DNA from: Methanothrix harundinacea 6Ac
GTDB lineage: Archaea > Halobacteriota > Methanosarcinia > Methanotrichales > Methanotrichaceae
Reading direction: 5' to 3'
Length of the DNA stretch: 64,000 nt
NCBI RefSeq assembly: GCF_000235565.1
Contig: NC_017527.1
Span: forward strand, 1,240,001-1,304,000
A model generated the notes under the pieces. The model worked only from the letters and a program-made list of their open reading frames with translations. It had not been told where the DNA came from and made no database searches. Numbering within the stretch: position 1 is the first letter of the stretch; the number at the start of each line of letters is the position of its first letter. This document shows positions 25,776 to 33,949 of the stretch, piece after piece. Position numbers and translations under genes: made by a program.

Positions 25776-27569
25776 ATGCCAACCCAACATTATTCCGTTA
25801 CACAGCCTCCCATAGAGACACTTCTTACACGGGTCAAATCTGGCGAGATGGCCATACCAGAAATCCAGCGACCTTTTGTCTGGAGTGCAGTCAAAGTACG
25901 CAACTTACTCGATTCTTTATACCAGGGTTATCCAGTCGGGTATCTGATCACATGGCGTAATCCAAATGTTAAACTGAAAGATGGATCCACATCTTCCGGT
26001 AAGCATATCCTTATCGACGGCCAACAGCGCGTTATAGCTCTTATGGCAGCTGTCCTTGGACTGGACGTTGTTGACAAAAATTACAAACGAATCAAAATAC
26101 GAATAGCATTTCATCCGATGAAAGAGCAGTTCGAAGTGTTAAACGCGTCTATCGAGAAGGATTTCTCTTGGATTCCTGATATTTCTGTGGTTTTCGACCC
26201 AAAAACGAGTATATTCGATTTGGTGACGGCTTACTGCGATAAAAATCCCGGGGCAACCAGAGACGAAATTTTTCGGAGCATCGAGCGCATGAAGGGCGTT
26301 ACCAGCAACCAGATCGGCCTGATCGAACTTGACTCGGATTTTGATATTGAAACTGTTACTGAGATATTCATTCGTGTCAACTCTGAGGGCGTGCCTCTGA
26401 GCCAGGCTGACTTTGCAATGTCAAAGATCGCCGTCAATGAATCCTACCGAGGCAATACCTTAAGGAAGGCTATCGACTACTTCTGTCACCTCGCAGTAGC
26501 TCCTGAATTCTTTAATGATATGCAAAACGATAAGAAGTTCACAGAGAGCGAATTCTTCCAGCATATGGGGTGGCTTCGAAATGAAAAAGAGGACATATAC
26601 GATCCATCGTATACCGATATGCTCAGGGTTGCTTTCACATCGGAGTTCCAGCGAGGTCGTCTGGAGGACCTAGTCGCTCTCCTGTCGGGCCGAAACTTCG
26701 AGACAAGACAGTACGAAGAGGTTATCGTTGAGGATTCTTTTAACCGGCTTAAAAAAGGCATTCTTCGATTCATGAATGAGACCAACTTTAAGAACCTCAT
26801 CATTATCATTCGCTCTGCGGGCTTTGTGGACTCTTCCATGATCCGCTCTCAAAACTCGCTTAACTTCGCTTATATCCTATACTTGACGCTCCGGGATCAA
26901 GGCATACCACCTGCCGATATTGAGCGTTATGTTAGGCGATGGTTCGTAATGTCTGTTCTTACAGGGCGATACTCGTATTCACCAGAATCAACCTTCGACT
27001 ACGACATCCGACAGATTCATGATCAAGGTATTAAGGCATATGCTAACGGTCAAATAAGTGGAGCGCTATCGGATGCCTTTTGGGAATCAGCACTGCCTCA
27101 GAATCTCAATACATCGGTCGCATCTAGTCCCTTCTTCCGCCTATACCAGGCAGCACAGATAAAGGCAAATGATCTAGGATTTCTGTCTAAAGACATCACC
27201 GTCCGGGAGCTGATAGAAGTTAAGTCCGATGTTCACCATCTCTTTCCTAGAGACTATCTTAAAAAGAGTGGTCTAGCTCCAGGACATTACAACCAGATTG
27301 CCAACTATGTAGTGGCTCAAAGCGAGATCAACATTGCCATCGGAAATAAAGAGCCCAGAATTTATTTTAATCAGCTTTTAGAACAGTGTTGCGAAGGCCC
27401 GAAGCTTTATGGCAACATTACCGATATGGACGAACTCAAAGAAAACTTTTGCATGAACTGTATTCCTGAAGGCGTGGAGAATATGACGGTCGAGGATTAT
27501 CCGGAGTTTCTAACCGAAAGACGCAGGCTCATGGCCCAGAAGATAAGGAGATATTTCGAAGGGCTCTAA
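25776..27569 (+). CDS. DUF262/HNH (GmrSD-like) type IV restriction-type protein
   Basis: 597 aa from ATG 25776; the frame is open upstream through ywbE in another phase. The N-terminal ParB-like DUF262 domain has the hallmark [10 protein letters not shown] (residues 27-36) and [12 protein letters not shown] (79-90, D-G-Q-Q-R nucleotide-processing motif). The C-terminus has a DUF1524/HNH-like motif around residue 487 ([14 protein letters not shown], then [22 protein letters not shown]). This combination cleaves modified (for example glucosylated hydroxymethylcytosine) phage DNA in GmrSD/BrxU enzymes. Codon use is clearly AT-richer than neighbours, a sign of transfer. Its 3' end abuts a truncated mcrC. 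Confidence 0.8.
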   Translation: MPTQHYSVTQPPIETLLTRVKSGEMAIPEIQRPFVWSAVKVRNLLDSLYQGYPVGYLITWRNPNVKLKDGSTSSGKHILIDGQQRVIALMAAVLGLDVVDKNYKRIKIRIAFHPMKEQFEVLNASIEKDFSWIPDISVVFDPKTSIFDLVTAYCDKNPGATRDEIFRSIERMKGVTSNQIGLIELDSDFDIETVTEIFIRVNSEGVPLSQADFAMSKIAVNESYRGNTLRKAIDYFCHLAVAPEFFNDMQNDKKFTESEFFQHMGWLRNEKEDIYDPSYTDMLRVAFTSEFQRGRLEDLVALLSGRNFETRQYEEVIVEDSFNRLKKGILRFMNETNFKNLIIIIRSAGFVDSSMIRSQNSLNFAYILYLTLRDQGIPPADIERYVRRWFVMSVLTGRYSYSPESTFDYDIRQIHDQGIKAYANGQISGALSDAFWESALPQNLNTSVASSPFFRLYQAAQIKANDLGFLSKDITVRELIEVKSDVHHLFPRDYLKKSGLAPGHYNQIANYVVAQSEINIAIGNKEPRIYFNQLLEQCCEGPKLYGNITDMDELKENFCMNCIPEGVENMTVEDYPEFLTERRRLMAQKIRRYFEGL

Positions 27570-27570
27570 C

Positions 27571-28092
27571 CTCCCCGGCTTCCTCTTCGACATGAACCGG
27601 TTCTTCCAGGCGCTTCTTTCCCGGTTTCTCCGGGAGAACCTGCCGGGCTACACCGTCGTGGACGAATGCCGCCTCAGCGGCATGATATCCTACGTCCCCG
27701 GGAAGAACCCGAGAAATCGGCGGGCTCCAGACCCCCGCCCGGACTACGCGATCCTGAGGGGGCCGGAGGTCGTCTCCATCCTCGACGCCAAGTACCGGGA
27801 TTTATGGGAAAACCCCCTCCCCCGGGAGATGCTATACCAGCTCGCCATCTATGCCCTCATCGGAGGGCGGGGCGCGGGGGGAAGGGCTGCGATCCTCTAT
27901 CCGACGACCGCCCCCGGGGCGGAGGAGGCGGAGGTCGAGGTGAGGGATCCGGTCGGCGGCGGGGGGAGGGGCCGGGTGGTCCTCCGCCCGGTGGATTTAT
28001 ATAAACTGGAGAATTTAATCTCGGATGGTCGGGCCTACCGGGAGCGGGCGGAGTATGCCCGGCGGCTCGCGTTCGGGGATTCTAGGAGATGA
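27571..28092 (+). pseudogene. McrC-like restriction subunit, C-terminal fragment
   Basis: The frame [20 protein letters not shown] starts immediately after the stop of the DUF262 gene and runs to TGA at 28090-28092. It matches the middle and C-terminus of McrC, including the PD-(D/E)xK nuclease core: [22 protein letters not shown] and the following [15 protein letters not shown]. The N-terminal half of McrC, and any mcrB, are absent from the window. A shortened protein could start at ATG 27592, but the DUF262 gene most likely replaced or interrupted the original gene. Confidence 0.7.
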
Positions 28093-28254
28093 AATCCCGT
28101 TTACGCCGTCCTTCTTCGTTTTTGACAGCGCTCATCATGGGGATCGAGGACGAGATGCAAGGTTGAGGTCGGGGCTTAGACGCGAAAGCCTTCGCGTTTC
28201 AAGAATAGATAAAACAGATCCGCCAGGAGGGCTGGCTCATTTCGCCTCGCTTCA

Positions 28255-28749
28255 TCAGAGGCCTATCTTCGCCTTTATCTCGGCGATATCCCTTTCCATC
28301 CTCTCCATCCGCCCGGCGTGGATGGTGCCCAGGTCCTCTCTAAGTCCGCGCACCTGGTCGACGGTTTCATCCTGTTTTTCGAGCATTCTATCCATCTTCT
28401 CGTCCATCCTCCCCATCCTTTCGTTCATGCTGATGAGGATGGGGATCGCTTTATCCATCTGCTCCACTGTGCTCAAGGCCGTAGCCTCCTGAAGGGTCAT
28501 CACCAACCCCTTGAAATCCTCGATCCTGACCTCCGAGACCTGAGCATGCTCTGGACGATGGGTTAAGAGAAACTCTTTGAGGTTTGATATCTTATCCTCT
28601 TCGGCCTCGGCCAGGACGACCACAGCGTTATCTGATACGTTCAGGGCAGAAAACCGCTCTATCCCCTCGATGATGGCCTGGTGCATCAGGAATATCCGGT
28701 AGCCCACCCCCTGCACCATCGGACCTGTGATCAATGCCTTTATCTTCAT
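28255..28749 (-). CDS. Acylphosphatase domain fused to a coiled-coil tail
   Basis: 164 aa. Residues 1-90 look like acylphosphatase: ALITGPMVQGVGYRIFL contains the phosphate loop with its Arg (G-x-x-V-Q-G-V-G-Y-R), and FSALNVSDNAVVVLAEAEE supplies the catalytic-type Asn. Standard acylphosphatases end here, but this protein continues for about 75 residues as a Met/Glu/Asp/Arg-rich amphipathic helix (MNERMGRMDEKMDRMLEKQD), probably a coiled coil for oligomerisation or membrane/partner binding. It lies between two mcrC remnants. Confidence 0.65.
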   Translation of the reverse strand: MKIKALITGPMVQGVGYRIFLMHQAIIEGIERFSALNVSDNAVVVLAEAEEDKISNLKEFLLTHRPEHAQVSEVRIEDFKGLVMTLQEATALSTVEQMDKAIPILISMNERMGRMDEKMDRMLEKQDETVDQVRGLREDLGTIHAGRMERMERDIAEIKAKIGL

Positions 28750-29031
28750 TTCAGATCAACCATTTATTGGCCACCAATGTTATTTGATTTTTTGGTCCCT
28801 GATGCCCCACGTCAGAATCAACCTGCTAGAACATAAGGGGGCTCGGCGGGAGATCAGCGATCCTCTATCCGACGATCTCTGGCGAGGCTGCGGGGGCCTA
28901 CGCCCGGCGGCTCGCCTTCGGGGATTCGAGGAGACTAAATCTCCGTTCGATGGGGAGAGCCTCGATGGGTCGAGGATCTCAGAATGGGCCGCCCCCGGAG
29001 AAGCTCCGCCATCCAATCCCCAGCTCGACGG
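28750..29031. other. Gap carrying a second mcrC scrap; otherwise no gene
   Basis: Between the acylphosphatase-like gene and the aminotransferase. The only recognisable content is the short mcrC-like tail at 28857-28940. The AT-rich first 80 bp probably hold the promoter of the acylphosphatase-like gene. Confidence 0.5.
28857..28940 (+). pseudogene. Second, internally deleted mcrC C-terminal remnant
   Basis: The plus-strand frame reads AILYPTISGEAAGAYARRLA then FGDSRRLNL. It matches two separated parts of the first fragment, [16 protein letters not shown] (about 27886-27933) and [14 protein letters not shown] (about 28048-28089), joined by a deletion of about 110 nt; the first fragment's stop codon is altered here. 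This is a degraded second copy of the mcrC tail. Confidence 0.55.
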
Positions 29032-30243
29032 CTACATCATCTCCTCGATGGACCTCGCGAGCCTTCCCATCCCCTCCACGATCCTCTCCTCGTCGGAGTT
29101 GGAGAAGTTCAGCCTCAGGGTGTTGTAGCCGCCGCCGTTGGCGTAGAAGGCCTGCCCCGGAACGAAGGCGACGTCGTTTTTGATGGCGCTGTCGAAGAGC
29201 TCCAATGACGACATATTCTCCGGGAGGGTCACCCAGAGGAACATCCCCCCCTCGGGCCTGGTGCACTCGACCCCGGCGGGGAAGCTCTCCTCGATCATCT
29301 TCACCATCAGGTCCCTCTGCCTCCTGTACCCGGACCGGACCGTTTCCATCTGCTGGCTTACGTCATTGTCCACCAGGTACTGGTAGGCGATCCTCTGAGA
29401 GAGGATGCTGGTGTGCAGGTCCGATGCCTGCTTTGCGATGACCATCCTCTCCATGATGTCGCTCCGGGCGCAGGCCCAGCCGAGGCGGAGCCCCGGCGAG
29501 ATCACCTTGGAGAAGGAGCCGAGGAGGACGGCCCTCCCCCCGAGATACCGCCTCATCGACGGCGCCTCCTCGCCGATGAACCTCAGCTCGCCGTAAGGGT
29601 CGTCCTCGACGAAGACGGTGGCATGCCCCCTCATCGCCCCGGCCACCTCCCTCCTCCTCTCCTCGGAGTAGCTCACCCCGGTGGGATTCTGGAAGTTGGG
29701 GACGGCGTAGAAGAGCTTCGCCGGCCCCTCCGAGAGGGCGACCGCGAGGGCGCGCGGGTCGATACCATCCTCCTTCAGGGGGACGGAGCGGAACTTTGGC
29801 TCGAAGATCCCGAAGGCCTGGATGGCGGCGAGGTACGTCGGCTCCTCGACGATGACCCGGTCTCCCTTGTCTAGGAACGCCTTTCCCAAGAGGTCCAGCC
29901 CCTGCTGTGAGCCGGTCGTGATGAGGATCTCCTCGGCGTCGACCTTCAGCCCCTTCCTGGCATACCTCTCGACGATCAGCTCTCTCAGGGGAAGATAGCC
30001 CTCGGTGGTGCTGTACTGGAGGGCTGCCTCGCCGCTCTCCCTCAATACCTTCTGGGCGGCCTCTGCCACCTCCCTCACCGGAAAGAACCGGGGATTTGGA
30101 AGCCCCCCCGCAAAGGAGATCGTCTTTGGGTCCTCTGTCACCTTCAGGATCTCTCTTATGAAGGACCGGGGAACCCGGGACATCCTCTCCGCAAAGGGGC
30201 TGATGGCCTCGTCTGCCCCTTCAGGACCTCTGGTATAATCCAT
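29032..30243 (-). CDS. PLP-dependent aminotransferase, LysN/aminoadipate-aminotransferase-like (MocR-type fold I)
   Basis: 403 aa. Class I/II aminotransferase: N-terminal TISFAGGLPNPRFFP, QYSTTEGYLPLRELI, ILITTGSQQGLDLLGKAF, the Asn/Pro and Asp pair YAVPNFQNPTGVSYSEERR and VFVEDDPYGEL, and the Schiff-base Lys in LLGSFSKVISPGLRLGW. The C-terminal Arg region NTLRLNFS binds the alpha-carboxylate. Such enzymes transaminate 2-aminoadipate, branched-chain or aromatic amino acids; which one is not determinable here. The neighbouring divergent gene is a PNPOx-like flavoprotein. Confidence 0.85.
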   Translation of the reverse strand: MDYTRGPEGADEAISPFAERMSRVPRSFIREILKVTEDPKTISFAGGLPNPRFFPVREVAEAAQKVLRESGEAALQYSTTEGYLPLRELIVERYARKGLKVDAEEILITTGSQQGLDLLGKAFLDKGDRVIVEEPTYLAAIQAFGIFEPKFRSVPLKEDGIDPRALAVALSEGPAKLFYAVPNFQNPTGVSYSEERRREVAGAMRGHATVFVEDDPYGELRFIGEEAPSMRRYLGGRAVLLGSFSKVISPGLRLGWACARSDIMERMVIAKQASDLHTSILSQRIAYQYLVDNDVSQQMETVRSGYRRQRDLMVKMIEESFPAGVECTRPEGGMFLWVTLPENMSSLELFDSAIKNDVAFVPGQAFYANGGGYNTLRLNFSNSDEERIVEGMGRLARSIEEMM

Positions 30244-30412
30244 GTCGTAACCACCATCCGGGACCCAGTCCCCTGGCTGCTCCAGGGCGATCCCTCCAAT
30301 ATATATAAGTATGATGGTGAGATCTCCTTCGCAGTTCCGTCGGGGCAGGCTCGGGCCCCCATCCTAAATCCCGTCTCGGATGGATCGTCTTGAACGGATC
30401 GGAGAGATTTAT

Positions 30413-30835
30413 ATGAACCTGAAAGAGTTCACAAAATTCGCTAACGACAACCCCGTCGGCTACGTCGCGACGGCGGAGGGGAACCAGCCCCACGTCAGGG
30501 CCTTTCTGATGTGGTTCGCCGACGAGACCGGATTTTACTTCCACACCGGCGAGCAGAAGAAGGTCTGCCAGCAGCTCCGGAAGAACCCTCTCGTCGAGGT
30601 CTGCTTCTCTTCACAAAACCACGATAAGATTATGAGGGTCGCGGGGGAGATGGAGTTTCTCGACGACGCCGGGCTGAGGGCCCGGCTGATCGAGGAGAGG
30701 CCCTTCCTGAAGGCGATCGTCCAGGGCCCCGAGGACCCGAACCTGGCCATATTCCGGATGCACCACGGAGAGGCCCGATTCTGGACGATGGAGTTCAACA
30801 TGAGGGAGGGGGAGGCCCCCAGGGCGTCGTTCTGA
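30413..30835 (+). CDS. Pyridoxamine-5'-phosphate-oxidase-like FMN-binding split-barrel protein
   Basis: 140 aa from ATG 30413, with GGAGAG eight bases upstream. The split barrel is recognisable: FANDNPVGYVATAEGNQPHV (flavin-phosphate strand), AFLMWFADETGFYFHTGEQK, KNPLVEVCFSSQN, then a C-terminal FWTMEFNMREG. These small single-domain proteins bind FMN or F420 and reduce or sequester small molecules; they are not true PdxH. In a methanogen an F420 cofactor is possible. Confidence 0.8.
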   Translation: MNLKEFTKFANDNPVGYVATAEGNQPHVRAFLMWFADETGFYFHTGEQKKVCQQLRKNPLVEVCFSSQNHDKIMRVAGEMEFLDDAGLRARLIEERPFLKAIVQGPEDPNLAIFRMHHGEARFWTMEFNMREGEAPRASF

Positions 30836-30843
30836 TTTAGCGC

Positions 30844-31221
30844 CTACCAGGGGACGAAGAGCATCTTGCCTTCAGCCCTCTTCCCCTTGACGAGCTGGCA
30901 GTGGCGCAGGATCGCAAACTCGTTCTGCACCTCCGCGGGGCTGAGGCCGAACTCGCGGCCGATCTCCTCGGGGGATGCCCCGTCCCTCGACCTGATGAGC
31001 TCGTAGATCTTCGCCTGGACCTCCGTCAGCCCCTCCGTCCCCTCCAGCCCCGCCATCTCCCGGAAGACTCGCTTGGACCTCTCGCCCCAGGGGTCGCAGA
31101 CCTTGATCCGGTGGCACCGGTCGAAGTAGCACTCCTCGCAGAGCCTCTCCCCCTCGTGGAGGATCAGCTCCTCCTCCCCCAGATCCTGACCGCAGCCCTG
31201 ACAGCGGCCGTCTCCATCCAT
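30844..31221 (-). CDS. Zinc-finger plus winged-helix regulator-like protein
   Basis: 125 aa from ATG 31219-31221; GGAGG lies eight bases upstream and the preceding gene's TGA is adjacent, so the longer open frame is not used. CQGCGQDLGEEELI...LCEECYFDRC forms a four-Cys treble-clef or ribbon (residues about 6-35). The C-terminal half (QAKIYELIRSRDGASPEEIG and EFGLSPAEVQNEFAILRHC) is a winged helix. It is probably a DNA-binding regulator, downstream in an operon with the AhpD-like gene. Confidence 0.65.
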   Translation of the reverse strand: MDGDGRCQGCGQDLGEEELILHEGERLCEECYFDRCHRIKVCDPWGERSKRVFREMAGLEGTEGLTEVQAKIYELIRSRDGASPEEIGREFGLSPAEVQNEFAILRHCQLVKGKRAEGKMLFVPW

Positions 31222-31222
31222 C

Positions 31223-31561
31223 TCAATCGCCTCCTCTGGGGAGAGGGTCCTCGTCCTCTCCATCGTCGAGGAGGTAGGAGGCGTAGGTGAACCCCGACCC
31301 GAGCCGGACGAGGGCGCCGACGGCCGCCGCCTCCAGAATCTCCTCGGGGCTGGCTCCGGCCATCGATGCGTGTCGCTTCTGCGCCCCGACGCAGTACCGG
31401 CAGTTGACGGCGACGGCAGAGGCGAGGGCGATCAGAGCCTTCTCCTTCCCCTTTATGGCGCCGTCCTTAAGAACCTCGGCAGATAGCGCCTCAAAGGCCC
31501 CTAGAGCCTCAGGCCCCAGGGCCTCGACGAACCGATAAGGCCTCCGCTTATCTTCCTTCAT
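31223..31561 (-). CDS. Carboxymuconolactone decarboxylase/AhpD-like protein
   Basis: 112 aa. Single CMD domain: a helix rich in Ala, [33 protein letters not shown] with the redox pair C-x-x-C and the His eight residues on, then [26 protein letters not shown]. AhpD-like proteins reduce disulfides or detoxify peroxides. The start overlaps the stop of the upstream zinc-ribbon gene (ATGA-type), so three genes (zinc ribbon, CMD, regulator) form one minus-strand operon. Confidence 0.85.
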   Translation of the reverse strand: MKEDKRRPYRFVEALGPEALGAFEALSAEVLKDGAIKGKEKALIALASAVAVNCRYCVGAQKRHASMAGASPEEILEAAAVGALVRLGSGFTYASYLLDDGEDEDPLPRGGD

Positions 31562-32028
31562 ATCGATCTTCTCCTACAAGGGTCAGCCCCGCCGTCCAGA
31601 TCGCCCCTGCCGCACCTGCAAGCCATCGACCTCCAGAGGCGGGTGCATATCTCCCGGTCGAACCGCTCCCTCAGGATCTGATAGGCGGCCATCACCTCTT
31701 TGGGATCGGCCCCCTCCTCCGCTGCCTTCTTCTCCAGCCTAATGACCAGCTCGTCGTAGTTGCTGTGGTCGTGCCTGATGGCAGTGGAGATGGCTATCGG
31801 CCCGAAGGGCGGCTCCAGCCTCCCCCGGTAGAACGCCTCCGCCGCCCCCGGGAGGTCGTCGGGGACCCGGACCTCCAGGGGGACCCGGACCGCCCACCTC
31901 TCAAGGCTGAGGGGGATCCCCTCCAGGTCGATCTTCACCTTCGACCGGCACTGGGGGCAGCAGGCGTAGACCTCCGCCCGCCCCCTGTACTCCCAGCGAG
32001 CGCCGCACCTGCCGCAGCGAAGCTGCAT
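31558..32028 (-). CDS. Hypothetical zinc-ribbon protein
   Basis: 156 aa from ATG 32026-32028 ([16 protein letters not shown]); another ATG seven codons upstream is possible. The N-terminus is a zinc ribbon (CGRCG ... CCPQC, residues about 4-30). A middle hydrophobic part ([20 protein letters not shown]) and helix ([22 protein letters not shown]) follow, and a second Cys cluster sits at the end ([15 protein letters not shown]). I do not recognise a family. First gene of the operon with the CMD protein and the zinc-finger regulator. Confidence 0.6.
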   Translation of the reverse strand: MQLRCGRCGARWEYRGRAEVYACCPQCRSKVKIDLEGIPLSLERWAVRVPLEVRVPDDLPGAAEAFYRGRLEPPFGPIAISTAIRHDHSNYDELVIRLEKKAAEEGADPKEVMAAYQILRERFDREICTRLWRSMACRCGRGDLDGGADPCRRRSI

Positions 32029-32136
32029 GGTATGTACATAGTAGAACATTGTAGAAATAACTTCCCGCAGGGCCAGCCACCGCTCAGTGGGCCACCTAGG
32101 CTCTGGGCCTCTGCGGCAGGGAGGGGGGCGGGCTGC

Positions 32137-32313
32137 CTACTCCCCATCGTTGAAGCTGAAGGGGAGATAGAGCGCCTTGAAGCCCAGATAGGCTGTCAGG
32201 AGGACGAGGAAGGCCCTCGATGCCGCCACGTATTCGGGGGGCCAGTAACCGGGCTGGTCCAGCACCCCGAGAGAGGACATGAAGGTCCAGGGAATGGACC
32301 AAAGGTATGCCAT
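32137..32313 (-). CDS. Small membrane protein, 58 aa
   Basis: ATG at 32311-32313 is preceded by GGAGG at the right distance (GGAGGTGGATT). The protein starts MAYLWSIPWTFMSSLGVLDQ, has the aromatic/proline segment PGYWPPEY, then one hydrophobic helix (AASRAFLVLLTAYLGFKALY) and ends PFSFNDGE. No family recognised. A TATA-like AAAAATTTTTAATATAA lies about 40-60 bp upstream on the same strand. Confidence 0.6.
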   Translation of the reverse strand: MAYLWSIPWTFMSSLGVLDQPGYWPPEYVAASRAFLVLLTAYLGFKALYLPFSFNDGE

Positions 32314-32595
32314 AATCCACCTCCGGAATCGTCGGCACTGATCAAGTATTCGATCATTATATTAAAAATTTTTGGAGAAACCTCCGGTCGAGGCGGCCGG
32401 GGTACCTGGCTCTTCGATCGTCGAGGTCTAAAGATCTCCGCCCCCGACGCGTCGGTGTAGGAGCGGTTCCGGAAGAGGAAAATCTGCCGGAGGAATCCGC
32501 CCGCCCCTCCCGGCCGCCGGGCGGGATGGTGGAAGGGCCCTCGACCCCGCCCAGACCCAAAACCTCCAGGGATGGGAGGTGGAGGAGCCCCCGGA

Positions 32596-32910
32596 TCACC
32601 GGGGCCTCCGGTACGGATACCTCATCTCCTCTCCGCACTCAAGGCAGGTGACGGTGACCATCCCATCCCTCAGCCTCACCCGGGTCCTCCCGGGGGAGAG
32701 GTAGCACCGACACCCCTTGCAGATCCGCCTCTTCAGCCGGCGGGGGATCCGGACCCTCATCCTCATCCCCATCCTCCTGGCGATCTCGACGTACCTGTCG
32801 CTCCTCTCCGGATGCCGCTCGTGCTCCTCCTCGGCGAGGACGAAGAGCCGCTCGATCCTCTGCCTCGCCAGGTCCCTCCCCCGGTAGTATCCTTTCTTCC
32901 TCCTCGCCAT
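32596..32910 (-). CDS. rnp4: RNase P protein component 4 (Rpp21/Rnp4)
   Basis: 104 aa from ATG 32908-32910 (MARRKKGYYRGRDLARQRIERLF). The central helices (SDRYVEIARRMGMRMRVRIPRRLKRR without its first residues) precede the zinc-binding CKGCRCYLSPG ... CLECGEEMRYPYR, four Cys as in archaeal Rpp21. Together with Rpp29 it stabilises RNase P RNA for tRNA 5' processing. No Shine-Dalgarno is seen; the TATA box lies only about 22-31 bp before the ATG, so the mRNA is probably leaderless. Confidence 0.85.
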   Translation of the reverse strand: MARRKKGYYRGRDLARQRIERLFVLAEEEHERHPERSDRYVEIARRMGMRMRVRIPRRLKRRICKGCRCYLSPGRTRVRLRDGMVTVTCLECGEEMRYPYRRPR

Positions 32911-32930
32911 GAGGAGAGGTTCAGCCCCGG

Positions 32931-32940
32931 GGCTTATAAA
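32931..32940 (-). promoter_or_regulatory. TATA box for leaderless rnp4
   Basis: CTTTATAAGC on the minus strand, about 22-31 nt upstream of the rnp4 ATG. This spacing places the transcription start at or next to the start codon, in keeping with the missing ribosome-binding site. Confidence 0.5.
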
Positions 32941-33042
32941 GGGCATCCCACCTCAGGGAGGGCGAGATCCGCCTCGCCCTGGGGCGAGGGCCCACCATCG
33001 GGCGGATATACTATTTCTAGGGGGAGGACGAAGAATCCGGCG

Positions 33043-33324
33043 ATGCCAGGAAAACTCCCCCGAAATGGCCCTCTCCCCGACCCCACCATATCCCCGGAGA
33101 TCCGGGAGTACATCAAAAAGAGCTTCTCAGAGCTTCGGATAGCCACCACCTGCGAGGGGCCGATCCTCCTACCGGTGAGGCTCAGCCCCCCAAAGCCGAT
33201 GGACAGAAGGCTCGAGGTGGAAGGGAGGACCCTCTACATCTCCGCCGTCCAGGCCCCGAGGATAAAGGAGATCGACAGCAGGATGCTCCCCAAGTGCGTC
33301 CTTCAGAAGAAGAAGAGATGCTGA
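33043..33324 (+). CDS. Conserved-looking hypothetical protein, 93 aa
   Basis: ATG 33043 follows GGGGGAGGACG and a TATA-like gatatacta about 35-40 bp upstream. The protein (MPGKLPRNGPLPDPTISPEI ... SELRIATTCEGPILLPVRLSPPKP ... LYISAVQAPRIKEID) has an alternating strand/loop pattern and a basic C-terminus with one Cys pair region (KCVLQKKKRC). No family recognised. It converges with the XTP pyrophosphatase gene 9 bp downstream. Confidence 0.55.
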   Translation: MPGKLPRNGPLPDPTISPEIREYIKKSFSELRIATTCEGPILLPVRLSPPKPMDRRLEVEGRTLYISAVQAPRIKEIDSRMLPKCVLQKKKRC

Positions 33325-33333
33325 CCCGGCGGC

Positions 33334-33867
33334 TCATCGGGCCCCAAGCCACTCCTTCAGGGCGCGGATAGATCCGCCCCGGTGAGAGATCCGGTTCTTC
33401 TCCGCGAGGTCCATCTCGGCGATCGTCTTCTCCCCCACCCGGAAGATCGGGTCGTACCCGAATCCTCCAGAGCCCCGGGGTTCGAGGGCGATCTCCCCTT
33501 CCAGCTCCCCCGAGAAGAGGATCGGCTCCATCCCCGGCTCCGCGTACGCCACCACCGACCGGAAGACCGCCCTCCTATGGGGTCTTCCCTCCATCAGCCG
33601 GAGGATCCCCTCGTTTCCGATGGTATCGAAGACGTAGGCGGAGTAGACCCCGGGAAAACCCATCAGGGAGTCGATGAAGAGCCCCGCGTCCTCGATCATC
33701 ACGGGCCCCGGCAGCCTATCCACCACATCCCGGATGCCATAGACCGCCACCTCCTCAAGGGTGTCGGCCTGGATCTCGGGGTACCCGATCTTCCTCTGCT
33801 CTACGTCCCCCAGAAGCTCTTGGGCCTCCTCATACTTTCCCCGGTTCCCGGTGACGAAATATATCAA
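33334..33867 (-). CDS. RdgB/HAM1 family XTP/dITP pyrophosphatase
   Basis: 177 aa. MIYFVTGNRGKYEEAQELL is the nucleotide-binding start (T-x-N-x-x-K); then QADTLEEVA, MIEDAGLFIDSLMGFPGVYSAYV (E-D-[SA]-G-L metal site), and the C-terminal GSGGFGYDPIFRVGEKTIAEMD with SHRGGSIRAL. The enzyme hydrolyses deaminated purine nucleoside triphosphates to keep them out of DNA and RNA. Length and motifs are complete. Confidence 0.93.
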   Translation of the reverse strand: MIYFVTGNRGKYEEAQELLGDVEQRKIGYPEIQADTLEEVAVYGIRDVVDRLPGPVMIEDAGLFIDSLMGFPGVYSAYVFDTIGNEGILRLMEGRPHRRAVFRSVVAYAEPGMEPILFSGELEGEIALEPRGSGGFGYDPIFRVGEKTIAEMDLAEKNRISHRGGSIRALKEWLGAR

Positions 33868-33949
33868 AGTGAAAAGCCTCCCCAGAAACCTTCATCGCAC
33901 GCATATTAATCGGCTTTCCTCGAGTAGACCGAGGCCCGGGGCGGCCGAC

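Noticed and set aside
28180-28197. Hairpin ACGCGAA-AGCC-TTCGCGT
   Set aside because: A seven-base stem without a T-run or a nearby gene end; not enough to call a terminator or RNA.
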